Source of the DNA: Malachius bipustulatus
Taxonomy: Eukaryota > Arthropoda > Insecta > Coleoptera > Melyridae
NCBI GenBank assembly: GCA_910589415.1
Contig: OU342635.1
Coordinates: 124,001 to 188,000, forward strand
Direction: 5' to 3'
DNA length: 64,000 bases
The notes below the pieces were generated by a model. That model had not been told where the DNA came from and did not search any database. It was given only the letters and a program-made list of their open reading frames with translations. Position 1 is the first letter of the stretch. Each line of letters starts with the position of its first letter. Of the stretch, positions 35,721 through 48,270 are shown in pieces. Both the position numbers and the translations under genes were made by a program.

Positions 35721-37080
35721 GTTCAGTCTCAAACTTCTTTTAGTAAATGTGCGTCACGTGTAGGTTACGTACCTGCGATAAAAAGTAAATGCGGTAACCT
35801 GTGGAACGAGTAGTAAAGCAAACTTCACGTTTTTCTATTACTCGCTTCAAAAGGCCTACTTTTACATTTTGTATAATACATCACAATATGGCTCTCATCT
35901 TTTTTTAAAACAATTTTTATCTTGATGTGTGTAGGTTTTCACGGCCAGCTTCAACTGAAATCATAATCTATTGCGGGCTGTTTGTCCGTGGTCCATGGAG
36001 ATTTCTTCCGAACGTTTCTTCTGCAGCTACGGTAGAAGTCGTTTCGTCGTTTCAACGCTTGATTCGCTGCTAGCGGGTTTTTTTTGTTATCGCTAGGCTG
36101 CCTTGCTTATTATTCTGAATTCTGATTAAAGTTTCAAATTATCACTCTCAACAAAATGTTGTGTAGGCTGGTAGGTAGGTAGGTACATTAATTAATATCG
36201 AAGCGAGTAATAATGCTTTTTATTTTTATCGTGTCGTAACTTTCATCTCAAAGTTCCCTTTGTACTTCTTATTCGTTCTTCTTATTTATAATTAATTTAG
36301 ACACGAGCAGGAATTAATTATAATATACTTATTAACATCGATTGACCGTGTTTTCTGTAATGAGGTCTTTATTTTTATCACAACTGGGTTTTTCGTACAA
36401 GAAACAATAACGCTCCTTGTTATTAGCCCATAAGTGAGTATGTGCAAATATTTACACACTCCATATTTATTATGATGTAATGGCGGTCACTTCTATTTTT
36501 AAATTGTTTCCAAACAAGCCGGCCGTAAGATGGTCAACAAACACTTACAGAACAATCAGTTCCATTATGAGTCAATCATACGTTTGTATTTATCGTTATT
36601 GAAGATGAAAGGAACGCATGGGAAGCATAGGTATTGGCGCGTACAAAAGGTGGGATGTCAATGACATGATGACAACATGGAGGAGGAAGAGTGACGACTT
36701 TTGAGACGAAGAAGAAGTTCCCGGTCGGGTCCCATCGCGAAGTTTCAATAACGTTTCAATTCATCGAACAGCAAAGTCATTATTTCACGCTTCGATTCAC
36801 AGGAGTACAATGAAATGATAACAGGTAATACGGTAATAATAAATAATGATGGATGAATATAATATAAATACCAGGACCAGACAAAGCCTCCGTGTCGACC
36901 GTCGATGAGAGATTTCTCTTTTACAGATCTCTACATTGAAGTTGGTTGTTGTTATTAATAATGATCCACTTTTGTGGGTGAAGTTCAGATTATTTTTCCC
37001 AGGCTAGATAGATATCAAAGTACAACAACACCGTAGGTAGGTAGGTCTTAATGAGTATAAAGACAATTAATAGCCTGTCG
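35721..37080. other. No gene recognised
   Basis: AT-rich non-coding DNA with short GTAGGTAGGTAG runs at about 36170 and 37030. No supported exon. Confidence 0.35.
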
Positions 37081-37260
37081 TATTGGAGTCGTATACATCG
37101 TCCTGACAGTTGTCAAGTCTGGAGCGCCCGAGAACCCAAATAAAGAGTTTCGACTCAGACAGCAACACACATCCAACCAGACTACCAAAAGCACGGACGG
37201 CCGTTTCGGTCTTATTAGACCTCGTCAGCGTACTATATTGGAGAGTCCGGAAGGATATGA
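37081..37260 (-). mobile_element. Penelope-like element terminal fragment
   Basis: The region carries a complete hammerhead ribozyme (37190-37234) of the short-stem-III kind known from the terminal repeats of Penelope-like retroelements. No reverse transcriptase or GIY-YIG endonuclease is recognisable nearby: minus-strand frames at 37225-37488 and 37525-37719 show no motif. It is therefore a terminal fragment, with boundaries approximate. Confidence 0.45.
37190..37234 (-). ncRNA. Hammerhead self-cleaving ribozyme
   Basis: Reading the minus strand: stem I 5' strand AGUACG (37234-37229); core CUGACGA (37228-37222), fitting CUGANGA; stem II GGUCU-AAUA-AGACC (37221-37208), five perfect pairs with a tetraloop; core GAAA (37207-37204); stem III ACGG/CCGU (37204-37197), self-complementary with no true loop; cleavage nucleotide C at 37196 after GU; stem I 3' strand CGUGCU (37195-37190), pairing with AGUACG through one G-U. 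All invariant core positions are present. The very short palindromic stem III is the form known to act as a dimer in Penelope-like elements and retrozymes. Confidence 0.85.
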
Positions 37261-39869
37261 ATCGCTGTATGAATCGAAAACCCTAAATGGAGTGTTTACA
37301 TACATTGAATTTAATATCTGATCATGTTGAATATAGATGGCTAAATCGACAAGTGTGCGAAGGCCATAAATAAAAATATATAGAATAAGATGGTTCACGT
37401 TTGTCAGTCCTTCATTCTTCAATTCCAAAAAAACAGAAAAGCGTGGTCGAAAAGTCAGAACACCGCGAGTATTGGTCCTTTTGGCCATTTTAAGATGTAG
37501 GTACCTCTTGATGTACCCAAGTACCTACGAGCTCTCCTTTTGGCGTTCCTCAGCAAAAGGTTCAGTCTGATAATCTAGAGCAATTTTAGTTTTGTTTTCT
37601 GTGCTGTTAGGATGAAAATTTGTTCTTAGATTAGTAGGGAGTTCAAAAATAAAATTTCCCATTCTGAAGACATAGATTTTTGCAATAAACTTTTTTATTG
37701 TAGTTTTTTTAACATTCACTAGACTGTAGTTTGGTTAAATACTCGGTTAAATAGTAATTCTTTCAAGATGTACTTCTTTGAAAATTAGGTGGACCTAAAA
37801 CACGATTTTGCCTTATGGGTTACCTCAAGGTTCAGTGTACCAACGTATCTCACGATTCGATATTTCACCTCGAAAGAAATATCTTGGTAAAAATTGAAAG
37901 TTGAAGAAGAAGAATTAACTTTTGACGATTTTAACACGTAATACTTATCTACTTTTGGAGTACCTCAAGGCTCAGTGTTTCAATCTCGTCACTTCTAAAA
38001 AATTACACCTTATTGAGGAAGAACGACATGATTTTGGATCAGTTTCAAATTTCAATTATTTTCAATAGAATTGATTGGCCTCTGCCAGAGATACTGATAC
38101 TATGGATGAAATTGAATTTCTTTTCACACAATAATAATTGAAACGTTTAAACGGTCATCGATCGTTCTTTTCTACCAACATTTGTCAATTTGCGCCAGTT
38201 TAACTCCCAATTGAACGATTTCGCATGCACATCGCCACGTAATTTGGCAAGGTAGCAACAAACAATGGAACGATTTTAAATTATTCATCATCACGATTCT
38301 TTCATAATGCTTTTAGGTATGTAGAAGCGAGCTTAGAAGATAACAATCCACTCTAATTGTGCCATTATATTGTTTGAAGAAGGGTGTACGGTTTATTTAA
38401 TAAACCGAGCTATAAATAGAGGCACTGTACTAACAATCATTAAGCGTTTGGAACATCAGTGAGTGATACACATTATCTTGGATAAATATCTGGGAAAGAG
38501 ATAAAATTCTTACTTCTCCCGTTAACAAGTTCATTCGCGCGTATTATACAGGATACAATAAATGTATTTTACATAAGAAAATTATGCCAAGTTTGATCTG
38601 ATTATATTTACTGAGCAAGATATTGTGTCGTAAATATGACACCGGGAGTCGTAAATCAACTTGTAAAATCTTGGACGAGGGCATGGCTGACGGTGAGGTG
38701 TAAACATTTTGTAATTTTAGATAAACTTGAAGAAACAATTCGCTAATTCGTTAATCGTTATATTATTATCATCGGTGTGTGAAATTATTGTATCTTTAGT
38801 CTCGCTGTTGAGATGACACTGGCCGAAAGAAGATTGTATTTGCATGGTCTGTCATCGATATGGAAATGATAAGTAGATAGTAAAGAGCAGGATTACAAAA
38901 TATTTTTGTTTAGTGTTCCTGTAAATTTTGTAATACATTGGACGAATTGCGTTTGGTACCTAGATAAGGATTGTGTTTACTGTTTAGTATCGTAGGCTGC
39001 CCTGCAGAGGTAACAGTACAGGAGTAAGTTGTGAGGTACTCTCTGTACACTGAGAGTTGTCCGTTGTCATGCCGCACTGATTCTGACTAAACAATTTCAT
39101 TTAATTCGATTTGAATCGTACACTTATTTCTAAGTCGAACCAGATGTGGTATCGCAGTTCGTGTCAGTGGCGTGTGTTGAGGAATAATGAATAATATCCT
39201 ATAAATATATTATTTCGACAAGTTATTGACGTAGTAGTGCCTTGCAACTTTTTGATAACCAATATTACATAATACAAGTAAATAAGAATGATAATAATTA
39301 TTGTTATCATCATGATAGAAATATCATGTCACCTACCTGCTGGTTGCCGTTTAAAAGAAAGAATAACACCTCCGTTTTCTTATTTACAAGTAAAATATTC
39401 CAGCAATTTTACCACAAGACCACGTACTAGGGAGTTCAATCGTTTCCCAGGCAAAACAAGGAAATAGATTTTTAGGCATTCGCGAAATTAAGTTACTCAT
39501 AGTTTATCACACCGTACAATATAACACAGGTAATTCTGCTAATTTCGTATTAAAAACGTTTCAAATCACAACAAAAACCTTATTTAGTATATTTACCGCT
39601 GACACTGACACTTGAGAGTACCGACGATCGTAATATCGTATCAATCTAAGCGTATCAAGACGCGAGTCGATACTTCCGTCTCACTCTCGCTCATCTTTTT
39701 AGAATTGCTGACGATTCAAACGTATTTCTGACAATACGTCCCATTTTAACTCGATTGACTGCAATGCAATAGAAGGAGTAAGAAACATAACGAGATGATG
39801 TATCCTTAGTTCTCACAACAGACAACTCTCAGTGTACAGACTTTACCTATTTGAATACAAAACGGATTG
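37261..39869. other. No gene recognised
   Basis: AT-rich. Two diverged copies of a GTACCTCAAGGCTCAGTGT-like block lie at about 37820 and 37965. Fragments related to the 39870-40615 tandem repeat (GTTGTGTTTAGT-like words) begin near 38900. Confidence 0.35.
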
Positions 39870-40615
39870 TATTTAGTTCTGTCGTCAATATTATGGAGAT
39901 GACAGTAGGTAATAGAGAATGGTTCTCTGTGGTAGGGATTGTGTTTGGTATCTCGATATGGGTTTTGGCTAGTGTTTAGAATGTTGTTTAGAAGGAGAAA
40001 AGTTCTGTTTAGTCTCATAGATAGGACTTGCTTATATTTAGACTCTCGTCATTGGTTGGGTGCATAGTTTCGGTGTGGAGGCACGTCAATGATGGGAAAA
40101 TGTTGTGTTTAATCAGTCTCATCGATATTGAAATGACAGTGACAGAAAATGGCCACACAAAAGGTTTGTATTTAGTGTTAAAAGGGTTGTATTTTGTCTC
40201 TCTTCAAGGTTTATGTGTAGGGTTTCAGTGTGACGGTGCATCAGTGATGGGAAAAATTGTGTTTAGTTTTAGTCAGCCTCGTCGATATTGAGATGACAGT
40301 GACAGAAAAGGTTTGTGTTTAATCTTCATGACAAGTGGGTATGTCCTTATTGTTTTATTAGGGTTGTGTTTAGTATTTGAATGCAATAGGGTTGTATTTT
40401 GTCTCTCGTCAAGACTTGTGTGTATAAGGTTTTGTATGGAGGTGCGCCAGTAATGGGAAAAAGTTGTGTTGAGTCAGTCTCGTCGATATTGATGTACAAA
40501 AGGTTTATGTTTAATCTTCTAATCTTCTTGACAAGTGGGTTTGTCCTTATTGTTTTATAAGGGTTGTGTTTAGTATTTGAATGCAAAAGGGAATTTGATC
40601 GCTTATTACTACGAT
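39870..40615. repeat. Degenerate ~170-210 bp tandem repeat
   Basis: Three to four imperfect units. Recurring blocks are GATGGGAAAAA(T)GTTGTGTT, CAGTCTC(A/G)TCGATATTGA, ATGACAGTGACAGAAAA, TGACAAGTGGGT, GGGTTGTGTTTAGTATTTGA and TTTGTCTCTCGTCAAG. Order is kept between units but some blocks are deleted. Non-coding. Confidence 0.65.
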
Positions 40616-42747
40616 TCCTGACAGTGACTTTTCTCAACAAAATTACAGGTGATTAGAACGATGAGAAGGTATTAAACCTTACAGACAATTGACGCAGTGA
40701 CTGAAGCATGTAAATGCCAAGACTTCCAGAATGCTGAAACGGACCCCATCATCCGATTAAGCGAGCGACTGAAACTTCACACACATACATTGTCGCAACG
40801 GTGTGTTATATTTTTAGTCGCGCAATTCGAAAGCGCCTCGTGTGCTCTTTTTCTAAATTACCTGTGTGCACGCCGCCGTCGTGTCGTTAGTCGTAACAAT
40901 TGTTTCTTTTATGCCTCATTTTTCCGGAATGCCGTTTCGTTCTGGTTCGCGGCGATCCTTTAAAATTCGTGACATTCAGATTTCAAGCCGTCACTGCGCA
41001 AGTTCATTGGCACCCGCTGCGTGAGCTGATGACAGGATGACATGAACGAAAGTTCGAGGAAAAATGTAATGTCTCATTTCGGTCTTGCTCCACCATTAAT
41101 AATAATAATATGGACATAATTCACTTAAGTCAAGTCAGATCAGAACTATAGGAACCAGGTAGCAGGTATGCCGGACTCATCTATATCTATCTAACTTTCA
41201 AGAACTATTATAGTACCAGTTTGTGGAGTAAGTAATCTGGCAGCTATATCTACATACGTGATTCTTGGAAATAATTATCTTACTTGTGATTGTGATCGCG
41301 AGAAATGTATCGTGTCTCTCGGGCGCCAGCTTATTTATTTTATTTTCTTGCTTAGTCGGCGATTAATTTTTCGTCAACAGCTACGGCCACTTTTTTCTCA
41401 TCACAGCTCAATAATTCAGTTTTTTAGCTTCAGCTTTTCATCTCATTGTATGTAAATGTAAATTGCTGCGTCGCCGGTATTCTTCCTTAATTGATCGGCG
41501 AATCTGCAGCCATTGACAGGATATGGTAATGGTAGGTAGTGTATTGATGAGGATAATAAATTATTGCACAATAGGAGACAGCACGCGTGCACCTGAATTA
41601 AATGACAATTGTGTGATGAATGAGTACATATTATGGAGTCGATGCCCAAGTCGAGTTAATCGCTTTGGGAATTATTTAATAACGGTCTTGTCCCATTCGA
41701 CTTCCTCGTTTCCTCGTCGTTTGTCGTTGTCATTGTTTATATGGCAATGGCGCCTAAGTCGATGTTGAAATAAAAATTTGTAACTTTGTAATAGTACTTT
41801 TTTGTCATAAAAGGCGGTATAGATATAAGGGGTGTTCAAAAACGAACCCGTTTTGGAGTTGGCCCTGACAGCATAGGTTTGTCTTAATCCACTCTCTACA
41901 ACTGACAGCTCTTGATTTTCTTAGGCCAGGTCTTTATTTTATTTTAATTACAGTTGTCAAAATAATCAAGGAAGTTAATAAAATTGGCACTCACTTAATC
42001 GACATTTTTATAAAACACATAAATAAAATCAACTATTAATTTATTTAAGAGATATTGTCCTTCACTCTAACAGACACGTTTTAATACGCGGTTTCTCACT
42101 CCACTAAGGGCACTCTGTAACAGGTAACAGTCGGCCGGGTGTATCGTTTATCTTGATGAAGTTAACCTCTCGATTACTTGACTTGACTTCGTTAACAGTC
42201 TCACACAAAATATCGAAGCCTCAATGTAAATGGGTAAAAAGAAAACACATTTAAGCTTGCAGAATCTGGCTGGCTACGGTATGGGTATATTGCGAGTATT
42301 ATGACTGATAAGTCGATCATCACAGATCTTTTTCACTAAACCGGGTGCTTCGGAAGTTTTCCAACAAACACATCCTTGTCTTGTTCTGTAAATCGGGGAA
42401 TTAACCAACACGATGTCTAAAACTACGCTACACCTGCTAAAAAGTCTTCTTGGAAACTGTAAGTTTCGGGAAAACTATTGACAAAACTTTTCCTTCCAGT
42501 AATGTGTCATGGTAGGGATGGATACTTTTACTACTATATCACTCGATAAGGACAGGAGTGAGCACCATTTCTAAGAAGCTTGTAAGCAGGTTCCTACAGA
42601 AACATTCCATCCATGCACTGAGTTTGATTGGTGATGAACGGGAACTGATGTAGGTAGGTATCAGGATAATTATTTTTAATTATGTTTCGAGCGACTTTGT
42701 CTTCCGACGTCTGATTCTTTGTTTTTGGCCCTTTAACTCACTTCATG
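40616..42747. other. No gene recognised
   Basis: AT-rich non-coding DNA between repeats. No exon with both splice signals and coding character was found. Confidence 0.35.
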
Positions 42748-42751
42748 ATAT

Positions 42752-43294
42752 TGTTACAATAATATCACAATAATAAGGTCTCACAATAATAAATCCACCA
42801 CTTAAAAATCTTGCAAATTACTTTATTGACTAACCCAAGTTATAACCTCTAATTCTAATTCTAAATAATCAAACACGCTAAACACAGCTGTACTGCACCA
42901 ACTTGTCTATTCTTTATAATTCGCTATACTGTCACCACTAGCTTCCTTACTTCACACTTCACTTCACTACTGCTCTGTCTATACTTCAGCTTTCACTAGT
43001 TACTACTACTCTGTCTTCAGCTTCATTGCTCCACGTCCAGAATACCACTGCTCCACGCAGCCATACGGCGGTCCTTATAAAGTCCCCCGACGCATCAGTA
43101 TTCACGTTCTAGTAGGTACATTCTCGACTCTCGTAGACTGCAGAAATCCCATCGGCCGTCAACACGTCATTCCAGACCTGCGTCGAACTGTCGCGAACGT
43201 GTCATTGACTAATACAGTATGTAAACAAAGAAAATGGTGTACTAGAATGTTAAAGAAGTAATTACTAGAATTTTTCCAGAGCGGTCTCGTTATA
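42752..43294 (-). mobile_element. Solo LTR, copy B
   Basis: On the minus strand it starts TATAACGAGACC and ends TTGTAACA, with ATAT on both sides (42748-42751 and 43295-43298). Length is 543 bp. It has the same layout as 16789-17261: TTTATAAGG TATA-like box, AAAGAATAGACAAGT, GATTATTTAGA, AATAAAG, then GGATTTATTATTGTGAGAC. The two copies are clearly the same family but diverged and of different length. Confidence 0.7.
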
Positions 43295-43491
43295 ATATTA
43301 TCTCTGTTGGACGAAGATTTTTGCAATATAATACCGGATTAACGTTTTCTTTAGAATTCTTGGGTGCTACCACATGATAATAATTATTCCAGACAGATCT
43401 AAAGAGAACGACATCCAAATTCCATCAAGTTTACTCCCATTGCGAAAATAAACTTTCAACTAGGTATAGCAGTTTTTTGCTCTTACGTGAT

Positions 43492-43613
43492 CGCCTTTAA
43501 TTAATTTGAACAATAATTATTAATAAATAACGAAACTTAAGTAATTATTTTCCGCCTTTAATTAATTTGAACAATAATTATTAATAAATAACGAAACTTA
43601 AGTAATTATTTTC
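43492..43613. repeat. 61-bp exact tandem duplication
   Basis: CGCCTTTAATTAATTTGAAC through AAGTAATTATTTTC is present twice with no mismatch. Exact identity indicates a recent duplication or an assembly artefact. Confidence 0.85.
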
Positions 43614-45435
43614 TTTTTCTAATGAAAATTAATCTTATTTCCTTTGAAAAAAAACTGCCTTCAGTAAATGTCAGTAATGTTGTTTACATTACATCAATTT
43701 CATTGAGCTGGGACTAGAAATGGGAGAACCGAATTAGATAGTAGCGACAGATCTAAATTAGTCGTTACTTTGAGATACCCATGTGGGAGAAACACTGTTT
43801 ACGACCATTTGACGCATATCTAGTGAACGATTTAGAGTTACGGACTTTGACTATTGTTACGGATGAAATACCGATGTTTTGAGAGTAACAACTGGCAGTA
43901 AAATTATAGTTACTTTGAAATATCTCTAACCTATAAATAAATCACAGTTACAGCAAGTTACCGTGACAGCGTATACCACAATTCTCTGGAAATCAAATTG
44001 TGACATACGTTCTACGTTCTACGGCCCACTGAAGAAGTGGCAGTAATTATACTCGCGATATTATGGTCCTGGTGTGGGTTTTTTTTTCCTTGAAGCCAAA
44101 AATAATCCCGGCGGAAGACCCAAATAGAAAATAGTGGGGGAGGAACCACTTTCCGAGAGAGGAACCACTTTCCGCCAGAGAATCTGGTTTTTGTCCTTCG
44201 CAAGTGCTGCCAAGTGACCCAAAAATGTCGACATTGACCAAAAATTGAAAAGTATGCTGCCCAAATATTTTTTTTTCGAGATATCTCGAAAATCGTTGCG
44301 TATTTATGGAGATGCGGTTTTGCGACGTTTGAAAAGGGATCAGAAGTTCCATGACCATCCGTTCTTCTAGCATAATTTTGCTAAAAATGGAGGCCAAAAA
44401 ATCGGTCATTTTTAAAGGATTTCGTTGAATTTCCTATATTTTAAGAAAATTTCCAAAACCGTATTTTTGGGGGCTTGATAAGGCTTGAATGAGGATTTCG
44501 ATGACAAAAATACATAGGTATCGGAAATGTATTTTTAAAATTGTCGTTTTTTTCTTCATTATCGTGTAATAGCGGGGATTATCACGAGTAAGTCTCATTT
44601 TTTGTACATCGGTTTTGTATGCGTTCTATAGGGGTGAAAAATGAGAGGACAGAGAAATGAAAAAATTCCTTTTCCTATGAGAGAGTAACTTTTTTATGGC
44701 ATTTCGAAATTGGAATGGCTCAAATCGGACAATTCTGACCCTATTTTCCCATTTTTTAGTCACTTATCCTCGCTTGCGAAAGACAAAAACCTGATTTTTA
44801 GAAAGAGCAAAAAGCATACAGGTACTACCCCTATTTTGATTACTCTCGTTCCACGCCCGGTATAATATTTTTTTATCGGGTAACTTTATTCGTAGTATAT
44901 GTATATTATAGTCGAGGTCTCGGTCGAGGTATTACCTGCTATTGCTTTGACAAGATTGGTTTCTATAGATAGGGTGGACATATTTATTAGAATTTTAAGG
45001 GAAAGTTTTTCTACAGTTTTGATTTTCTCACCCTATATATGCTTTTTTGGGTCGCTGAACTCGAATTTGAAGTTTGCTGGGAAAAATTTTACCAGCATTT
45101 TTTGAAGTTCATTCTAATTATTAAATTAAACAAAATTAGACAAAATTTCCTATATTTCTCATAAATGCCTTTTTTTGAAGACTAACGAGATAAACGAATA
45201 AAATGCAGTTATTATTATTATTATTTTTTTTGATCAAAACGGCGGAGAAATGTATAAGAATGTTTTCTACTTTAATTTTGTACAGAATAGATTTGTCAAA
45301 AAGCGCTTCCTTTGTGAAATTTTTAGGCCAAAAAGTGCAATTTTTTTTCGAAAAGTGCAAAAAAGGAAGTTCTGAGCTAAATTTTTGCCAGCAAACTTCA
45401 AATTCGTGTTCAGCCGCCCTAAAAAAATTGACTTA
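43614..45435. other. Non-coding DNA with diverged repeats
   Basis: A short direct duplication (GAGGAACCACTTTCCG) lies at about 44140-44172. A ~40-bp block (TTTTGCCAGCAAACTTCAAA and flanks) occurs inverted at 45052-45092 and direct at 45377-45415 and 45931-45970. The last two belong to ~160-bp repeats at 45268-45415 and 45804-45970. No gene. Confidence 0.5.
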
Positions 45436-45676
45436 GGGCCGGTTGTTCGTACGTCAGTTACTTAAAAATTTTGAGATAATTACTAATTTTAAATTGCAAA
45501 TTTTGAAAATACGGCGAATATAATTAATGATCTTGTATTTTTAATCAGTAATTAACTCTTCTTAAAGCGAACAGAATTCATTTTCAGAAATATCAGACCA
45601 ATGGTTTGATAATACAGGGCATTTTAAAATCAGTAATTATCTCAAAATTTTTAACTGACGTACGAACAACCGGCCC
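45436..45676. mobile_element. PIF/Harbinger-type MITE
   Basis: Terminal inverted repeats start GGGCCGGTTGTTCGTACGTC and extend about 55 bp (TTTTGAGATAATTACT on both arms). The TTA target duplication is at 45433-45435 and 45677-45679. The element is 241 bp, non-coding. TTA is the usual target of this superfamily. Its insertion separates the two ~160-bp direct repeats. Confidence 0.8.
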
Positions 45677-46199
45677 TTAGAAAGTCAAAACTATAGCAAA
45701 ACTTTCCAAAACCCCATGTAATGGAAATGCTTTTTTAGCGCGCTCTACCGGTAGAACGGTATAGTCTTAAAAAAATACGTTATTTACGAGAAATGTAGGC
45801 AATTTTGTCTACTTTAAAATTTTGTATAGAATGAACTTGTCGAAAAACGCTTCATTTCTGAGATTCAGGCCCAAAACTGAGAAAAGAGCAAAACATTTTG
45901 GAAAAAAGTGCCAACAAACAATTTCCGGGCGAAATTTTTGCCAGCAAACTTCAAATTCGCGTTCAGCGACAAAAAAAAACATTGAGTGTGAGAAAATAAA
46001 AACTAGCCTATAATAGCAGAATAACCTACAAGTGCAGAAATAGAAAGAACAAGTCGAAAAACTCTCTAAACCCAAATTTGGGTTTTGATCAATATAATAT
46101 TTTGTTAATAGAAAACACTTTGTATTCTGTACTTTGGTAATGTATATTGTATGGGAGTCCGTAATGATAATAGGTATGACTAATAACAACTAATAAGTA

Positions 46200-46560
46200 A
46201 TTTATAGTCGCTTTGCTAGTCGGCCAATCCCAAAGCTTTCAGCGAGGAGGAGCGCTTGCAGTGCAGTGTCAGTTGTCAGTACTCACTCGGTCAGTACTCA
46301 GTATAGCTTCAGCCGCGATAGTTGTTAGTTTGTTTTTTGTTAGTTGCTTATTGGTGCTTGCCGCGCTTTAGTCGACTCCGGGCGAAATCCGTGAAGTGCT
46401 ACCTGCTGATATCGCTCGTTCTTTTCGTAGTGATATTTTCTAAGCAATTGCCTGCATAGTTTTATCGAATTTTGTTGTGTTTCGAATTGGTGGACCACTC
46501 GAATCAAATTTTATTGTTAGTGTGAAAATCGAAGAAATTTTTTGGTAGCTTTTTTTTTTT
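46200..46560 (+). promoter_or_regulatory. Candidate alternative promoter / 5' UTR exon
   Basis: A local GC-richer stretch with several initiator-like TCAGT motifs (AGTTGTCAGTACTCACTCGG) precedes a CpG-containing tract (CTTGCCGCGCTTTAGTCGAC). It contrasts with the surrounding AT-rich DNA. No coding start was identified. The stretch 46561-47289 holds no recognised feature. Confidence 0.25.
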
Positions 46561-47289
46561 GTTGTGTACCACCTATACCTACCAAAGACCTAAACTTGTG
46601 TCATGAAAAAAAAATTTTCTATTTTAGTTTGGCTTTCTCTTTTAGAATTAAATAAAAATGTATAACCCTAACAGTAAAATAAATGTGAAAAGTTTGATTA
46701 TAAAATCATACTTATATTTTTTTATTGCTTTTATGGCCAGTGATTAAAAATATGACGTCATAGATAAATTTGTAATAATGGTTCGATAATCAACCAGCCT
46801 CATTATTAATAAGAGAAATCAATTAAAAGCGGTAGCCATGCACCCGTATCACAACGACCGGCATTATTTTCTTAATGACTTGAGAAAACTGAACATTCCA
46901 GAACGAACAGCTCTTGTTGCGGCAATTTCCTTTTTTTTATTACAAAAACGACGTTTTTTATGAGCCAATGTTTATGTCTTGTTGCTGTTCAAAACAATGG
47001 GAATTTCGCTCAAACACAGCTCACCTTGAGAAGTGTCATAATAATAATAATTTCACGTGATGTCATCCTCGGTATTTATTTGTGTTTTGTGTATAAATAA
47101 TATTATTTTGAAGTAAATATGCGCGGCTGTTTTCCAGGTCGGTCTCTGCTTGGAGGAGACCTGGTTTAGGATGCGTGGGAGTTCGTGCAGATCTAGAAGT
47201 AATTTGAAAATTTTGAAATATTCACCCATTATTTTTACTTATATAATAATTAATTGCGACGGTAATAATAATAAGAAATCCGGCACGAT

Positions 47290-48270
47290 TTCTACTGGAC
47301 AACAAACTGTCAAAGTTATATTTTTTCTAAAACAATAATCGATATAGGATCGAAATTTGCATAAATAATCATTTCAAAGGGTTGCTGGGTCAATTTTACA
47401 AAATTACTGGCTCACCGTTCCTGTTTTACCGTTCCTTCTCGTTAAAATTTTGATAACATTGCCATGTTCGTTTGTTTTGTTTTTTATAAATAGGAAAACC
47501 TCGAGGAAAACGATCTAAATTTGAATGATCCTGTTTTTTTTTTTTTTTGACCACACCGTAAGCTTTTTTAGGGCAAAATTTGCAATTTGACACGAGTCCT
47601 GGACGGCTGTCAAAGTTACATTGAATCGATTCGTTCGTAGCGAGGTAAAATCGTTCCTATTCCATTAAAAGTTTCTCGCTCACCGTTCCTGTTTTATCGT
47701 TCTTTACAATAATGAAAAATTAGTGTGTCCATGTATATTTTTATTTTATGAATGGTAAAGCCATCAAATTAATCCTGTTTTTCTAGTTTTTTTTTTAAGA
47801 ACTATAACGGAAATCATTTTAACAGCAAAATTTTTTATAACTTATCTCAATTTCTATAGATTCAAAGTTATATTGAATCGGTTAATTATTTCCTAGAGAG
47901 AATAAAGTCGCTCCAGTTCGCATTTCTATAACAGTATAGGTAGGTCTTTAGCGGAGATTGATTGCAATGAGAAAGTTACTATCTCGTCGTTCCTGGTCGT
48001 TACAATAATAATACTACAGAATATCGAGTTTGCGTGTATTTTAGCAAGTCGTTCTCTGCATAGTTCTTAATAGCAAACTACCAAACGTTACACATATTGA
48101 ATCAATTCATTCCTAAACGGGGAAAAATTGACATATGATTCAAAATCTAATGTATTTTTTATTTTGCAAACATTTCAGTGGGAAAGTTACTGCTCGCCGT
48201 TCCTAATCTTGCGATTCCCGCTCGTTACGATTAGATAGTGTCTGTGTTCATGCGTATTTTTAAAAATGAC
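47290..48270. repeat. Degenerate ~250-270 bp tandem repeat
   Basis: Four decayed units recognised by recurring blocks: CTGTCAAAGTTA(T/C)ATT (47306, 47609, about 47864), TTGAATCGATTC / TTGAATCGGTTA, and CTCACCGTTCCTGTTTTA. Non-coding. Confidence 0.55.
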
